64,000 bases of DNA from Streptomyces sp. SID9727. GTDB lineage: Bacteria > Actinomycetota > Actinomycetes > Streptomycetales > Streptomycetaceae. Positions 7,959 to 17,420 of this stretch are shown piece after piece (within the stretch, counting starts at the first letter, position 1; each line of letters begins with the position of its first letter). A program made the position numbers and the translations under genes. The stretch is taken from contig NZ_JAAGNI010000136.1 of assembly GCF_010550605.1 (NCBI RefSeq), positions 1-64,000 on the forward strand. The letters run 5' to 3'. The notes below the pieces were generated by a model. That model saw only the letters and a list, made by a program, of their open reading frames with translations. It did no database searches and had not been told where the DNA came from.

Positions 7959-10084
7959 GCACCACCACCGAGCTTCTGAAGGGTGCGGCCGAGCTGTTCC
8001 CCGGCGAGGTCGTCACCCAGGCGCACGTACGCCACCTGGACCTGCCGGCCGGTGCGGGGCGCTTCGCCCTCATCACGCTGGACAACGGCCTGGACCACAC
8101 CAAGCCGACCACCTTCGGACCGCAGTCGCTGGCGAACCTGGATGCCGCGATCGACCAGGTCGAGAAGGAGGCCGCCGAGGGCGCGATCACCGGCGTCGGC
8201 ATCACCGGCAAGCCGTTCATCTTCGCGGTCGGCGCCGACCTCAAGGGCGTCGAGCTGCTCAAGGAGCACAAGGACGCGCTGGCCATCGGCAAGGGCGGCC
8301 ACGACGTGTTCCGCCGGCTGTCCACCCTCGCGGTGCCCACGTTCGCGTACTACAACGGCGCGGCGATGGGCGGCGGTGTCGAGGTCGGGCTGCACTGCTC
8401 GTACCGCACCGTCTCGAAGGCGCTGCCGGCGTTCTCGCTGCCCGAGGTCTTCCTTGGTCTGGTCCCCGGCTGGGGCGGCTGCGTGCTGCTGCCGAACCTG
8501 ATCGGCGCCGACCGCGCGGTCTCGGTGATCATCGAGAACTCGCTGAACCAGAACCGCCAGCTCAAGGGCAAGCAGGTCTTCGAGCTCGGCATCGCGGACG
8601 CGCTCTTCGAGGGCGCGGACTTCCTGGAGCGGTCCCTCGTCTGGACCGCGGACGTGCTCAACGGCACGGTCACGGTCGAGCGCCCCGAGGTCGACCGCGG
8701 GGACGCCTGGGACCAGGCCGTCGCGCGCGGCCGGGCCATCGCCGACTCCAAGGTGCACGGCGCGGCCCCGGCCGCGTACCGCGCGCTGGAGATCGTCGCC
8801 GCGGCCAAGGACGGCGACCTGTCCGCCGGCTTCGACCGCGAGGACCAGGCCCTGGCGGACCTGATCATGGGCGGCGAGCTGCGGTCCGGGATCTACTCCT
8901 TCAACCTCGTCCAGAAGCGCGCCAAGCGCCCGGCCGGGGCGCCGGACAAGAACCTGGCGCGCCCGGTCACCAAGGTCGGCGTGGTGGGCGCGGGCCTGAT
9001 GGCCAGCCAGCTCGCCCTGCTGTTCCTGCGCCGCCTGGAGGTGCCGGTCGTGCTGACCGACATCGACCAGGAGCGCGTCGACAAGGGTGTGGGCTACGTC
9101 CACGCCGAGATCGAGAAGCTGCTCGGCAAGGGCCGCATCAACCAGGACAAGGCCAACCGCCTGAAGGCCCTGGTCTCCGGTGTGCTGGACAAGGCGGAGG
9201 GCTTCTCCGACGCCGACTTCATCATCGAGGCGGTCTTCGAGGAGATCGGTGTCAAGCAGCAGGTGTTCGCGGAGGTCGAGGCGGTCGCCCCGGCCCACGC
9301 GATCCTCGCCACCAACACCTCGTCCCTCTCGGTCACCGAGATGGCGTCGAAGCTGAAGAACCCCGAGCGGGTCGTCGGCTTCCACTTCTTCAACCCGGTC
9401 GCGATCCTCCCGCTCCTGGAGATCGTGCGCGGCGAGAAGACCGACGACGCGTCGCTGGCCACCGCCTTCGGGGTCGCCCGCAAGCTGAAGAAGACCGCGG
9501 TGCTGGTGAAGGACGCCCCGGCGTTCGTCGTCAACCGCATCCTCACCCGCTTCATGGGTGAGATCCAGAACGTCATCGACGAGGGCACCCCGGTCGAGAC
9601 GGCGGAGAAGGCCATCGAGCCGCTCGGCCTGCCGATGTCCCCGCTGGTGCTCCTGGAGCTGGTCGGCCCGGCGATCGGCCTGCACGTCTCCGAGACCCTG
9701 AACCGCGCCTTCCCGGAGCGCTTCACCGTCTCCGAGAACCTGGCGGCGGTCGTCAAGGCCGGCAAGCGCGGCTTCTACGTGTACGACTCGGGCGCCCCGG
9801 TCCTCGACCCCGAGGTCGCCGCCCTCCTCAAGCAGGGCGACACCGTCCTGACCGAGCAGCAGGTCCGCGACCGCGTCCTGGACGCGGTGGCCCAGGAGAT
9901 CGGCCTGATGCTGGACGAGGGCGTCGTGGCCGAGGCCCAGGACATCGACCTCTGCCTGATCACGGGCGCCGGCTGGCCCTTCCACCTGGGCGGCATCACG
10001 CCGTACCTGGACCGCGAGGGCGTCTCGGAGCGCGTGAACGGCAAGAAGTTCCTGGCGGCGGGCGTGGCGAGCGTTCCGGCGTAA
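7955..10084 (+). CDS. fadB: Fatty oxidation complex alpha subunit: enoyl-CoA hydratase / 3-hydroxyacyl-CoA dehydrogenase
   Basis: 709 residues from the GTG overlapping the thiolase stop. The N-terminal crotonase domain (about 1-300) has the oxyanion segments FAVGADLKG and NGAAMGGGVEVGL. The dehydrogenase domain begins at VGVVGAGLMASQLALLF (NAD-binding), followed by the family signatures NTSSLSVTEMA and RVVGFHFFNPV, then the C-terminal 3HCDH helical domain. It hydrates trans-2-enoyl-CoA and oxidises the product to 3-ketoacyl-CoA for the upstream thiolase. It is cytosolic. A strong convergent terminator follows. Confidence 0.94.
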   Translation: MSTTTELLKGAAELFPGEVVTQAHVRHLDLPAGAGRFALITLDNGLDHTKPTTFGPQSLANLDAAIDQVEKEAAEGAITGVGITGKPFIFAVGADLKGVELLKEHKDALAIGKGGHDVFRRLSTLAVPTFAYYNGAAMGGGVEVGLHCSYRTVSKALPAFSLPEVFLGLVPGWGGCVLLPNLIGADRAVSVIIENSLNQNRQLKGKQVFELGIADALFEGADFLERSLVWTADVLNGTVTVERPEVDRGDAWDQAVARGRAIADSKVHGAAPAAYRALEIVAAAKDGDLSAGFDREDQALADLIMGGELRSGIYSFNLVQKRAKRPAGAPDKNLARPVTKVGVVGAGLMASQLALLFLRRLEVPVVLTDIDQERVDKGVGYVHAEIEKLLGKGRINQDKANRLKALVSGVLDKAEGFSDADFIIEAVFEEIGVKQQVFAEVEAVAPAHAILATNTSSLSVTEMASKLKNPERVVGFHFFNPVAILPLLEIVRGEKTDDASLATAFGVARKLKKTAVLVKDAPAFVVNRILTRFMGEIQNVIDEGTPVETAEKAIEPLGLPMSPLVLLELVGPAIGLHVSETLNRAFPERFTVSENLAAVVKAGKRGFYVYDSGAPVLDPEVAALLKQGDTVLTEQQVRDRVLDAVAQEIGLMLDEGVVAEAQDIDLCLITGAGWPFHLGGITPYLDREGVSERVNGKKFLAAGVASVPA

Positions 10085-10099
10085 CGCGTTCGTCTGTGA

Positions 10100-10144
10100 C
10101 GCGGACGGGCCGTACGGATTTCGTTTCCGTACGGCCCGTCCGCG
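10100..10144. terminator. Bidirectional terminator between convergent operons
   Basis: A 19-bp perfect stem (10100-10118 with 10126-10144) around loop TTTCGTT lies between the stops of fadB and the phosphodiester glycosidase, which face each other. T-rich bases flank the loop rather than the stem. Confidence 0.8.
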
Positions 10145-10151
10145 TGACGCC

Positions 10152-11411
10152 CTAGGCCGCCACGACGACCAGTGCGTCGGCCACCGCGCGCTCGCTCACC
10201 TTCGCACCCTCCGCCCCCCTGGGGCGGTTACGGACCTGCCCCAGCACGACCATCGTCGTGGAACCGCCGCCGTCGAGGTTCAGGGCGTCGTGGGCGCGCC
10301 ACGCGCGCATCAATTCAGCCGCCTCGGCCATGGTCACCCCGATGCTGGCGCCGGGGTCACGGCCGTCGACCGTCATGAGCAGGAGGGTCCCGTCACGAGT
10401 GAACCCCGCCAGGGTCCGGGGGTGGCGCTGGGAGAGCGCGGTCGGGGAGACCCCGTTCGCCTCGATGTTGATGTCGACGCGGCCGTCGCGCAGCAGCCGG
10501 GGCCCGGCCTGGAGCACGGTCAGGTTCTTCCCCGACAGCCGCCGCCCCGCGCTGTCGTAGACCTGCGACGTGATGCGCAGGACGGTGTCCGGCAAGGCGT
10601 GGCGGCGCAGCCAGGCCGCGGCGGCGCCGGTCCCCTGCAGGACGCGGCCGCCGGCCGGCACGGGCCCTCCGGCCGGTGTGCGGAGACGGACCACGCGGCC
10701 TCCGGCGGCGAGGACGGCTTCGACGGTTCCGGCCGGCGCACGGGCCGCCTCGGTTCCCCACTGCGGGGTGAACAGCACCAGTTCATCGCGGTCGGTGCAG
10801 AGCTTGTTGTGAGCGGGGGCGGTGTGCCGCTGCCCCTGGAGCACGTCGCCTCCGACTCCGCCGCATCCGACGATCCGGCCGGGCGTCCGGTTGACGCCGT
10901 CGATCAGCCGCGCAGCGCCGTCCTTGGCCACCACGCGGCTCACCGAGCGGGCTTCGGTGATGCGTCCGGGGACGGCGTCCTCTCCCAGAACCAGGGCGGT
11001 ACGTCCGCTCGCCGCCTCACTGAGCAGTACGTTGTTCTCGACGTACAGCCCGAGCGGGTCCCCGTCGTAGCCGCTGAAGACCGCACTGGTGCGGATGTCG
11101 AAGAAGGAACCGTTCACGGCGGCGACCGCCCCGGCCCGCTGCGCCATGGACCGCACGGTCTCCGCCGTGTCCAGGCGGGCGCCGTGCACCGCGCCCAGCG
11201 TGACCGCCGCGTCCGGCGCGACGGACAGCACCTGGTGGCGCACGGGGCCGGCCGGGAGACGGACCGTGTGCTCCTCGTACCGGACGCCGGGGGGAAGCGG
11301 GCCGACGGAGGGGGTTCGGCGGGCGGGAGGGCGGAGCCTCGGCGCCGGCGCGGTGTCGCAACCGCTCAGGGCCAAGCCGCCGGCCGCGGTCAGGAACAGC
11401 CGACGCCTCAT
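10152..11411 (-). CDS. Phosphodiester glycosidase (NAGPA-domain) lipoprotein
   Basis: 419 residues, last gene of the five-gene operon. The N-terminus RRRLFLTAAGGLALSGC is a signal peptide with a lipobox, so the enzyme should sit on the outer face of the membrane. The body matches the phosphodiester glycosidase/NAGPA family: AAVNGSFFD in the first half and DALNLDGGGSTTMVVLG near the C-terminus, with a conserved central Cys (IVGCGGVGGD). Family members cleave sugar-1-phosphodiester bonds, as in the human enzyme that uncovers GlcNAc-P-mannose. Beside a TagF-like polymerase this suggests trimming or remodelling of a phosphodiester-linked wall polymer; that role is my inference. ATGA overlap with the upstream gene. 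Confidence 0.85.
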   Translation of the reverse strand: MRRRLFLTAAGGLALSGCDTAPAPRLRPPARRTPSVGPLPPGVRYEEHTVRLPAGPVRHQVLSVAPDAAVTLGAVHGARLDTAETVRSMAQRAGAVAAVNGSFFDIRTSAVFSGYDGDPLGLYVENNVLLSEAASGRTALVLGEDAVPGRITEARSVSRVVAKDGAARLIDGVNRTPGRIVGCGGVGGDVLQGQRHTAPAHNKLCTDRDELVLFTPQWGTEAARAPAGTVEAVLAAGGRVVRLRTPAGGPVPAGGRVLQGTGAAAAWLRRHALPDTVLRITSQVYDSAGRRLSGKNLTVLQAGPRLLRDGRVDINIEANGVSPTALSQRHPRTLAGFTRDGTLLLMTVDGRDPGASIGVTMAEAAELMRAWRAHDALNLDGGGSTTMVVLGQVRNRPRGAEGAKVSERAVADALVVVAA

Positions 11412-12145
11412 CCCGCGAGGGCGCCCGGGAGCAACCCGGTGTTGCTGCCGATGTCCCCCGCGTACACGGTCACCTCGGACCAGTTCCGGTGGCCCCGCGC
11501 GTTCTCGTAACAGACGGAGAAGCGGTCGTAGCCGGCCGCTCCGGGCACTCCCGTGTAGGTGATGCTGCCGTCCGGCGCCGCGGTCACCGTACCCGCCTGT
11601 GGGAGCCCCACGCCGACTACCCGGAGGCCCGCCGCGGCAGCGTCGCGGTCGGGACCGATGACGGCGTAGCCGCCGGACGGGATGGACAGGCTGCGGCCGG
11701 GCACCCAGGCACGGCGTACCCGGAAGCCCGCGTCGGTGATCTGGGCGGACGAGACCAGTTTCTCGCCCGCGTACGACATCACGCCGACGCACACCTTGGG
11801 GAGCAGGACCGCACCCTCGGGAGCGTCGTCGTTCACCGTGAGGACGGCGGTCACCGCCCGGGGCTCGTTTCCGCTCGCGTACGTCGCGAACCGGCCGTTG
11901 GGGAGGTGTCCGAGCCCTTGCAGCCGGGCCATGGTGGCGTGCTCGGCCACGATGTCGTCGAAGATGTAGCCGTACGCGCGGTAGGGGCCGCCCGCGGGCA
12001 GTATCTGCAGGTGCAGGGCGATGTCCTGGCCCGGCACCACGGGGGCCTCGGGGTCCGCGTCGGCGTGGAGCTCCATGAGCGCCGAGACTCCCGGGCGCTC
12101 CGGGTGCGCGACCTGGATACGGGCGAGCGGATACCAGTCATTCAT
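11408..12145 (-). CDS. Unknown protein with Ig/cadherin-like C-terminal domain
   Basis: 245 residues, not recognised as a named family. There is no signal peptide or membrane segment, although both flanking products suit the cell surface. The last ~65 residues (GTVTAAPDGSITYTGVPGAAGYDRFSV, in parts) have the beta-strand pattern of bacterial Ig/cadherin-like repeats. The N-terminal 170 residues are rich in beta and Gly/Pro turns. It overlaps both neighbours by ATGA, so stoichiometric production with the SGNH hydrolase and the phosphodiester glycosidase is likely. It could be a cytoplasmic glycan-binding chaperone or a non-classically exported partner; I cannot decide. Confidence 0.75.
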   Translation of the reverse strand: MNDWYPLARIQVAHPERPGVSALMELHADADPEAPVVPGQDIALHLQILPAGGPYRAYGYIFDDIVAEHATMARLQGLGHLPNGRFATYASGNEPRAVTAVLTVNDDAPEGAVLLPKVCVGVMSYAGEKLVSSAQITDAGFRVRRAWVPGRSLSIPSGGYAVIGPDRDAAAAGLRVVGVGLPQAGTVTAAPDGSITYTGVPGAAGYDRFSVCYENARGHRNWSEVTVYAGDIGSNTGLLPGALAG

Positions 12146-12918
12146 TCGACGACCTCCAAGGTCCGGGTCCGCACCAGTTCGCCGAAGACATCGTCATCCA
12201 GCCACTCCACGCTGTCGGGGGAGAAGCAAGGACGTTCCAGGTTCTCGAAGTAGTCCGCTTCCAGCATCGAGCGGTCCCGGAGTTCACGGGCGATGAAGCG
12301 CGCGCACTCGATCGCTCCGCCGACGCGCAGGTGCGTGTTGTCGGCCACGCCCTCGGGGTAGTTGGGGTGCTCCCCCGGGGCGAGGTAGAGAAATATCTGC
12401 CGCGTGCCGTCCGGACCGGCCTCACGCCACCAACGCGTGCTCCACTCGTTCAGGTCGATCAGCGGTACGGATTTGTCCGCCGCGACCTCCCTCATGGCCA
12501 CGGGGTACATCCCGAGCAGCGGCCGCAGGTTGCCCTGCGCGTCGAAAACCCTGCGCTCGTGGCTGGTCACGAGGACCGGGTGGGCTCCGCGGTCGCGCAC
12601 CGCGTCCACACACTGGCTCAGGCGAGCCCGGTAGTCACGGAACGGCTCGGTGTGTCGGCCCTGGCCGGGCTTCATGTCGATCAGCCCGAACGACAACAGG
12701 ACCAGGTCGTCCGGCCGGGCCTCCCGCAGGAGCCAGGCCAACCTGCCGCGCTCCATGAAGCTGCGTGAACTCGCTCCGGCTCGTGCGCAGTTGACGATCT
12801 CGGCGGAGGGAATGAAGAGGGGCAGTGTCTGGCCCCACCCCGCCATGGGCGCGAAGCTGCGCTGCCGGCGGGTCACACTCGAGTCACCGGCCAGGAAGAC
12901 CGTGCGCGTCCGCGGCAC
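12142..12918 (-). CDS. SGNH/GDSL hydrolase, rhamnogalacturonan-acetylesterase-like
   Basis: 258 residues starting at GTG 12918, which shares one base with the upstream TAG stop. Block I is FLAGDSSVTRR with the nucleophile Ser. The block II Gly lies in RAGASSRSFMERG. Block III is changed to SFGLIDMKPGQ, with Asp where most SGNH enzymes have GxND; this Asp-ending form is also seen in RGAE-type enzymes (GHND). The catalytic Asp/His pair is ADNTHLRVGGA. There is no signal peptide. The likely reaction is removal of O-acyl groups from a glycan or glycan precursor; substrate unknown. It lies in the middle of the glycopolymer operon. Confidence 0.85.
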   Translation of the reverse strand: MPRTRTVFLAGDSSVTRRQRSFAPMAGWGQTLPLFIPSAEIVNCARAGASSRSFMERGRLAWLLREARPDDLVLLSFGLIDMKPGQGRHTEPFRDYRARLSQCVDAVRDRGAHPVLVTSHERRVFDAQGNLRPLLGMYPVAMREVAADKSVPLIDLNEWSTRWWREAGPDGTRQIFLYLAPGEHPNYPEGVADNTHLRVGGAIECARFIARELRDRSMLEADYFENLERPCFSPDSVEWLDDDVFGELVRTRTLEVVE

Positions 12919-15900
12919 TACGCCCACTCCCTGCTGGGGTCCCGATCGTGACGGTCCGTGCCGGTGAGGTCCGCGCCGCCGTCGAGCGCGCTGTGCGTGC
13001 GCGACGGCGCGTCCGGCGCCCAGCTGCTCTCGACCGCCCCCTCCAGTTCGTCGATGGCCCGGAAGACCCGTTCCGAGTTGCTCGTGTCCCGGCGGCCGAA
13101 GAAGGCGTCGACCCGGGCGCGGTACCGCGGCTCCACGGCGAAGCCCCGCTCGATCGTGGCGATGATCTCCCGCACCGTCGCGTCGACGTCGCGGCAGACC
13201 GGGCCGAACCCGTCGCGCTCGAACTCGTAGTAGCCGCGCTTGTAGTGGTTGCCGTAGAAGTCTTCCTCGTCGAACGGCGTGTAGACGATGGGGGTGCCCA
13301 TGTAGGCCACGTCGAAGAAGACCGACGAGTAGTCGGTGACCAGGAGTGAACACTCGCGCATGGCCAGCTGCACGTCCCGTCCGTCACCGGTCACGGTCAC
13401 CGACGGATGGTCGATGCGGAAGTGGTGCAGATAGGGGCGGATCTCATAGTGCGGCATGAACTCCAGTTCCACCCCGCACTGTTCGAGCACGGCCAGCAGG
13501 CGCTCGTCGCGCAGCAGGGTCGAGAAGAACCGGAAGTAGTCGGACGCGGCGAACGGGATCTTCGCCTTGGCCGCCCTGTCGTACGAAGGGGCGACGATGT
13601 CTCTCCGCCAGGTGGGCATCAGAAGCACCCTCGGCCGTCCCGAACGCACGGGCTGCAGGGCGTCGAACCGCGGGAAGCCCGCGGCCGCGACCCGGGCGTA
13701 GCCGTATCCGCAGTGCTCGGCGAAGTACGAGCGCTCCGCCTCGCCCACGGTCAGCAACAGGTCCACGTCGGTGACCTGCTGGTGCACCGAGGGCGCCACG
13801 TCGTTGTAGGTGACCCCGTGCTGGAGGAAGACCCTCCGGTAGTTCAGCAGGTCTCCGTAGCCCCGCAGGAAGGAGCTCTTGCTGAGCTCGGGGAACCCGA
13901 GGTACGCCTCCAGGTCGTACGGGTTGATGAGCCGCTTGGCATGCAGCAGATACATCCGGTACTTGCGCGAGGTGCGGTCCAGGACGTGCCCGTACGGTGC
14001 CACCTTGGCCCGGTCCTTGGCGTCCCCGTTGATGGCGTAGTAGACCTTCCGGCGCGGCTGGTTCTCCCTGATCCACCGGAACAGGTGGTAGGCGTTGTCC
14101 TGCGCGGTGTCGGCCCTCTCACCGATGATCCAGATGTTCTTGCGGTGGAGCCGGGGATAGCTCAGCAGGTAGGCGAGGCGCGTACGCCAGCCCGGTCGGC
14201 CGGGCAGCGCGGACCGCAGCTGGCGCCGCAGATGCCACAGCCGGCCCCGCAGCTTCCGGCCCGCCCCGGTGAAGTAGCGGAAGACCATGGAGTCGTCCTC
14301 GCCGACTCCGAGCCACAGCCAGTCGCGGCCGATCCTGCGCATGCCCTTGAACCGATGCAGCATCAGCCGTGCTCCGACCGGAGCGTCGACGTGACGGTCG
14401 CCGTCGTGGAAGCGCAGGACCACCGTGAGGTCGCGGCCGGCCAGTCCGGCGAGCGCCTTCGGCGCCGCCGCCGCGCGCCATCCCCCGAACCAGTCCCGTT
14501 CGTTCCTGACCCGCCACCGGTCGCGCCGGTACACCTGCTCGGCGGGGATCGCCACGCTCCTCGTCCCGTCCGTGCAAATCAGTTCGATGCGGTTCGTGAA
14601 GAGCTGGGAGATGTCGACGCCCGTCAGGGTCATCAGACCCTCGAACTGAAGCTCGCCGTCCCGGTAGCGCACGCTTTCGAGTACGGCCTTCTGGCGCTCC
14701 ACCCGCAGCAGGCTGGACGCGACGCCGTCGGCCGCGAGCCGCCGGTACATGCCCGTCTCGTCCAGTTGCAGCGACGGCTCGTACTCGGGCTTGGAGAACG
14801 GGTCGCAGAACAGCGGGAAGTTGCCGGTGCGGACGGCGTGGTGCTGGATCCGTGACACGGGGTGCGTCACGTACTGGAGCAGCACCTTCTCCGGGATCCG
14901 GGCGTAGACGGCGCACAGGTCCTCGAAGACGTCCGCGATCTCCGTGCGGTTCATGATGCGGTGGTAGTTGCGCAGGAACGGCTGGTAGGAGCGGACCACG
15001 AAACGCTGGACCAGGAGCGCCATGGGCTCCTCCAGCCGTTCGGCGTAGTCCAGCAGGTACCGGTTGAGGCGGAGCCGCTGGCGGACCTTGACCGGGTCGT
15101 TCCAGTCGACGTCGAAGAGCGAGTCGTTCTGAGCGGGATCGCGTTGGAAATAGACGTACCGGTCGACCATGCTGAAGGTCCGGGCGGTCGCCAGCGCCAG
15201 CATGCTGACCCACGTCTCGACGAACATGCCGCCGTCCGACGGCCGTATCCCGTGGTCACGCAGCATCGAGACGCGGAAGAGCTTGTTCCCGAGGTCGACC
15301 GAGAACAGCATGTGCGGAGCCTTGGTCACCAGGTCGGTCCGGCCCTTGGCGCCCCCGCCGAAGTACCGCTTCCACGGTTCGTTGGCGTTGCGACGCGGTC
15401 CGGGGAACGTGTCGTAGTTCCCGATGGCCACATCGACGTCGTGCTTGACGGCCGACTCGGTGAGCTGTCGCAGACTGTCGGCACCGAGAATGTCGCGGCC
15501 ACTGGCGAACAGCACGTAGGGGGCGACGACCTCGGCGAGGCCGTGCTCGAAGGCTGCCGCCGCGCCCTGCGGGGGGTGCCGGAGCACGGAGGCGTTGCGG
15601 TAGTAGGCGACGAAGTTGTGCAGGAACTCGCCCGTACGGTCGGTGGAACCGTCGTCGACGAACACGATCTGCGTCTGGGCGAACATGCTCTGGGCCGCCA
15701 GCGACCTCAGTGACTCGTTCAGATGGTGCTCGTCGTTGTGGCAGTGGACGACGACCGCGGCCTGGTACGGACCGGGCTGGGACACCCGCTGCGGGGCTTC
15801 GGCGCCGTGCCACCAGTTCCAGGGAGTTCCCCTGCGGGTGTCCAGGGCGGTACGCTCCCCGGTCTCCGGCCGCAGCGCGACGTTCCCGCTGACGGTCTCG

Positions 15901-17420
15901 TACATCTCGTACGTTCCGGTCGGGCCCTCGTAACGTTCCCGGGTGATGTCGATGCCGTGGATCGCCACGGTCGTGGTGGCGCGCTCGCCCGCGTGGCGGA
16001 CCTGGACGAAGAGGTTCCAGACTCCTTCGCCGGTCGCCGCCCCCACGCTGCCCTTCAGGTCGAGGACCGACTGGTAGTGCACACGGTGGTCGTCCGTCTC
16101 GACCGCGTTGACCGGGAAGACGTGGTCCCTCTTGGTACTGCGCAGCCGCAGCACGGCCTTGAGTTCGATCTTGCCGCCGGTGGAGAACCTGCCGAACTGA
16201 TTGAGCAGGTATCCGGACAGGTGGAGTTCATCGCCCCGTATCTCCACCTCGGTCGCCTGGTTGAACAGCCGCGCGTCCGTCAGCGGCTTGCCGACGAGGT
16301 CGAGGTCCGTGACGTCGAGGAAGCGTTCCGCGTGGGGAAGGTGCAGCAGCGCTTCGGACCAGTAGACGCGCTGGTCACGCTCGACGAGGTCCGAGCTGAG
16401 CACGCTCCGGCGTTGCGCGTAGTCCGAGACGGACAGCGCCAGGTCCACCCGCCCGTGCATGAGGCAGAAGGCGCGGACCCGCTCCAGCACGCCGCACAGC
16501 TCGTAGACGGAGGGCCCCAGGGAGCGCAGGTACGGGCCCACGACAGCGGCGAAACCCCGCCGGTACCGTTCGTCGCCCGAGCGCAGTTCGCGCGCGTACA
16601 GATGCAGGTCGTGAGAGAGGAACTTCACCGCCTTGTGCGCGAGGAGTTCGTCCTCCCCGACCTGGCGCAGGAAGGAGTCCGTGTACTGGTGGACGGCGAC
16701 CCGGTCCTGAATGCTGCGCAGTTCGCCGCGGCGGTTCGTTATGGAGGGCGCGGAGGAGTCGCGTTCCCACATCCAGCGGTACACGGGGGCGGTGAGGAAG
16801 GTGATCGAACCGGCCCAGTAGTTGGCCAGCGTGGAGAAGTACGTGTCCTCGTAGTAGACGCCCTCGGGAAACCGGACCCCGTGGTTGTGCAGGAAGTCGA
16901 GCCGGTACAGCTTGCCCGCCGCGATCGGGTCGTCGAAGAGCTGGGGCAGTGCGCGCAGCCCGGCCACCGTACGCGGGGAGGCGTAGAGCTGCGGCTGCCA
17001 GACCGTGGTCTCCTCAGTGTTGAGGTTGACGCGCAGGGCGCGCCCGGCGGTGATGTCCGAACCCGTGACGACGGCCGAGGCGAGCAGTTCCTCGCACGCC
17101 TTGAGGGGGAGTTCGTCGTCCGCGTCCAGGAACATCACGTACTGGCCCGTGGCGTTCATGATGCCGTTGTTGCGCGGTGCCCCGACACCGCCGCTGTTCT
17201 GCGGACGCTCGACGATCCGTACGCGCCCGTCGGCCGCCGCGAACTGCCGCGCCACGTCGAGGGTCCCGTCGGCCGAGGCGTCGTCGACGACGATCACCTC
17301 GACGTTCCGGTGCGTCTGGGCGAGCGCGGACTTCAGGGCCCGGCCCAAGGTGGCGGCGGCGTTGTACGCGGGAACCACGACGGAGACCGTGTAGGCCGCC
17401 GGGTCGACTGCCGGACTCAT
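12918..17420 (-). CDS. Giant fusion: two family-2 glycosyltransferases plus CDP-glycerol glycerophosphotransferase (TagF/TagB-like)
   Basis: 1500 residues. Domain 1 (about 8-240) is a GT2 fold with SVVVPAYNAAATLG, VVDDASADGT and the metal-binding FLDADDE. Domain 2 (about 550-760) is a second GT2 with AAVVVHCHNDEHH and FVDDGSTDRTGEF. The middle (about 800-1080) is less clear. The C-terminal ~400 residues from NIWIIGERADTAQDNAYHL are a TagF/TagB domain: FLQHGVTYNDV, LLMPTWRRDIVAP, FMPHYEIRPYL and VTDYSSVFFDVAYMGTP. It would build a polymer of alternating sugar and polyol-phosphate at the inner membrane face. The bound polyol (glycerol, ribitol or other) is not known. Overlaps the CDP-alcohol transferase gene by ATGA. 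Confidence 0.9.
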   Translation of the reverse strand: MSPAVDPAAYTVSVVVPAYNAAATLGRALKSALAQTHRNVEVIVVDDASADGTLDVARQFAAADGRVRIVERPQNSGGVGAPRNNGIMNATGQYVMFLDADDELPLKACEELLASAVVTGSDITAGRALRVNLNTEETTVWQPQLYASPRTVAGLRALPQLFDDPIAAGKLYRLDFLHNHGVRFPEGVYYEDTYFSTLANYWAGSITFLTAPVYRWMWERDSSAPSITNRRGELRSIQDRVAVHQYTDSFLRQVGEDELLAHKAVKFLSHDLHLYARELRSGDERYRRGFAAVVGPYLRSLGPSVYELCGVLERVRAFCLMHGRVDLALSVSDYAQRRSVLSSDLVERDQRVYWSEALLHLPHAERFLDVTDLDLVGKPLTDARLFNQATEVEIRGDELHLSGYLLNQFGRFSTGGKIELKAVLRLRSTKRDHVFPVNAVETDDHRVHYQSVLDLKGSVGAATGEGVWNLFVQVRHAGERATTTVAIHGIDITRERYEGPTGTYEMYETVSGNVALRPETGERTALDTRRGTPWNWWHGAEAPQRVSQPGPYQAAVVVHCHNDEHHLNESLRSLAAQSMFAQTQIVFVDDGSTDRTGEFLHNFVAYYRNASVLRHPPQGAAAAFEHGLAEVVAPYVLFASGRDILGADSLRQLTESAVKHDVDVAIGNYDTFPGPRRNANEPWKRYFGGGAKGRTDLVTKAPHMLFSVDLGNKLFRVSMLRDHGIRPSDGGMFVETWVSMLALATARTFSMVDRYVYFQRDPAQNDSLFDVDWNDPVKVRQRLRLNRYLLDYAERLEEPMALLVQRFVVRSYQPFLRNYHRIMNRTEIADVFEDLCAVYARIPEKVLLQYVTHPVSRIQHHAVRTGNFPLFCDPFSKPEYEPSLQLDETGMYRRLAADGVASSLLRVERQKAVLESVRYRDGELQFEGLMTLTGVDISQLFTNRIELICTDGTRSVAIPAEQVYRRDRWRVRNERDWFGGWRAAAAPKALAGLAGRDLTVVLRFHDGDRHVDAPVGARLMLHRFKGMRRIGRDWLWLGVGEDDSMVFRYFTGAGRKLRGRLWHLRRQLRSALPGRPGWRTRLAYLLSYPRLHRKNIWIIGERADTAQDNAYHLFRWIRENQPRRKVYYAINGDAKDRAKVAPYGHVLDRTSRKYRMYLLHAKRLINPYDLEAYLGFPELSKSSFLRGYGDLLNYRRVFLQHGVTYNDVAPSVHQQVTDVDLLLTVGEAERSYFAEHCGYGYARVAAAGFPRFDALQPVRSGRPRVLLMPTWRRDIVAPSYDRAAKAKIPFAASDYFRFFSTLLRDERLLAVLEQCGVELEFMPHYEIRPYLHHFRIDHPSVTVTGDGRDVQLAMRECSLLVTDYSSVFFDVAYMGTPIVYTPFDEEDFYGNHYKRGYYEFERDGFGPVCRDVDATVREIIATIERGFAVEPRYRARVDAFFGRRDTSNSERVFRAIDELEGAVESSWAPDAPSRTHSALDGGADLTGTDRHDRDPSREWA

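Noticed and set aside
7865-9985. 706-codon open frame antisense to fadB
   Set aside because: Shadow of fadB with no motif or ribosome site.
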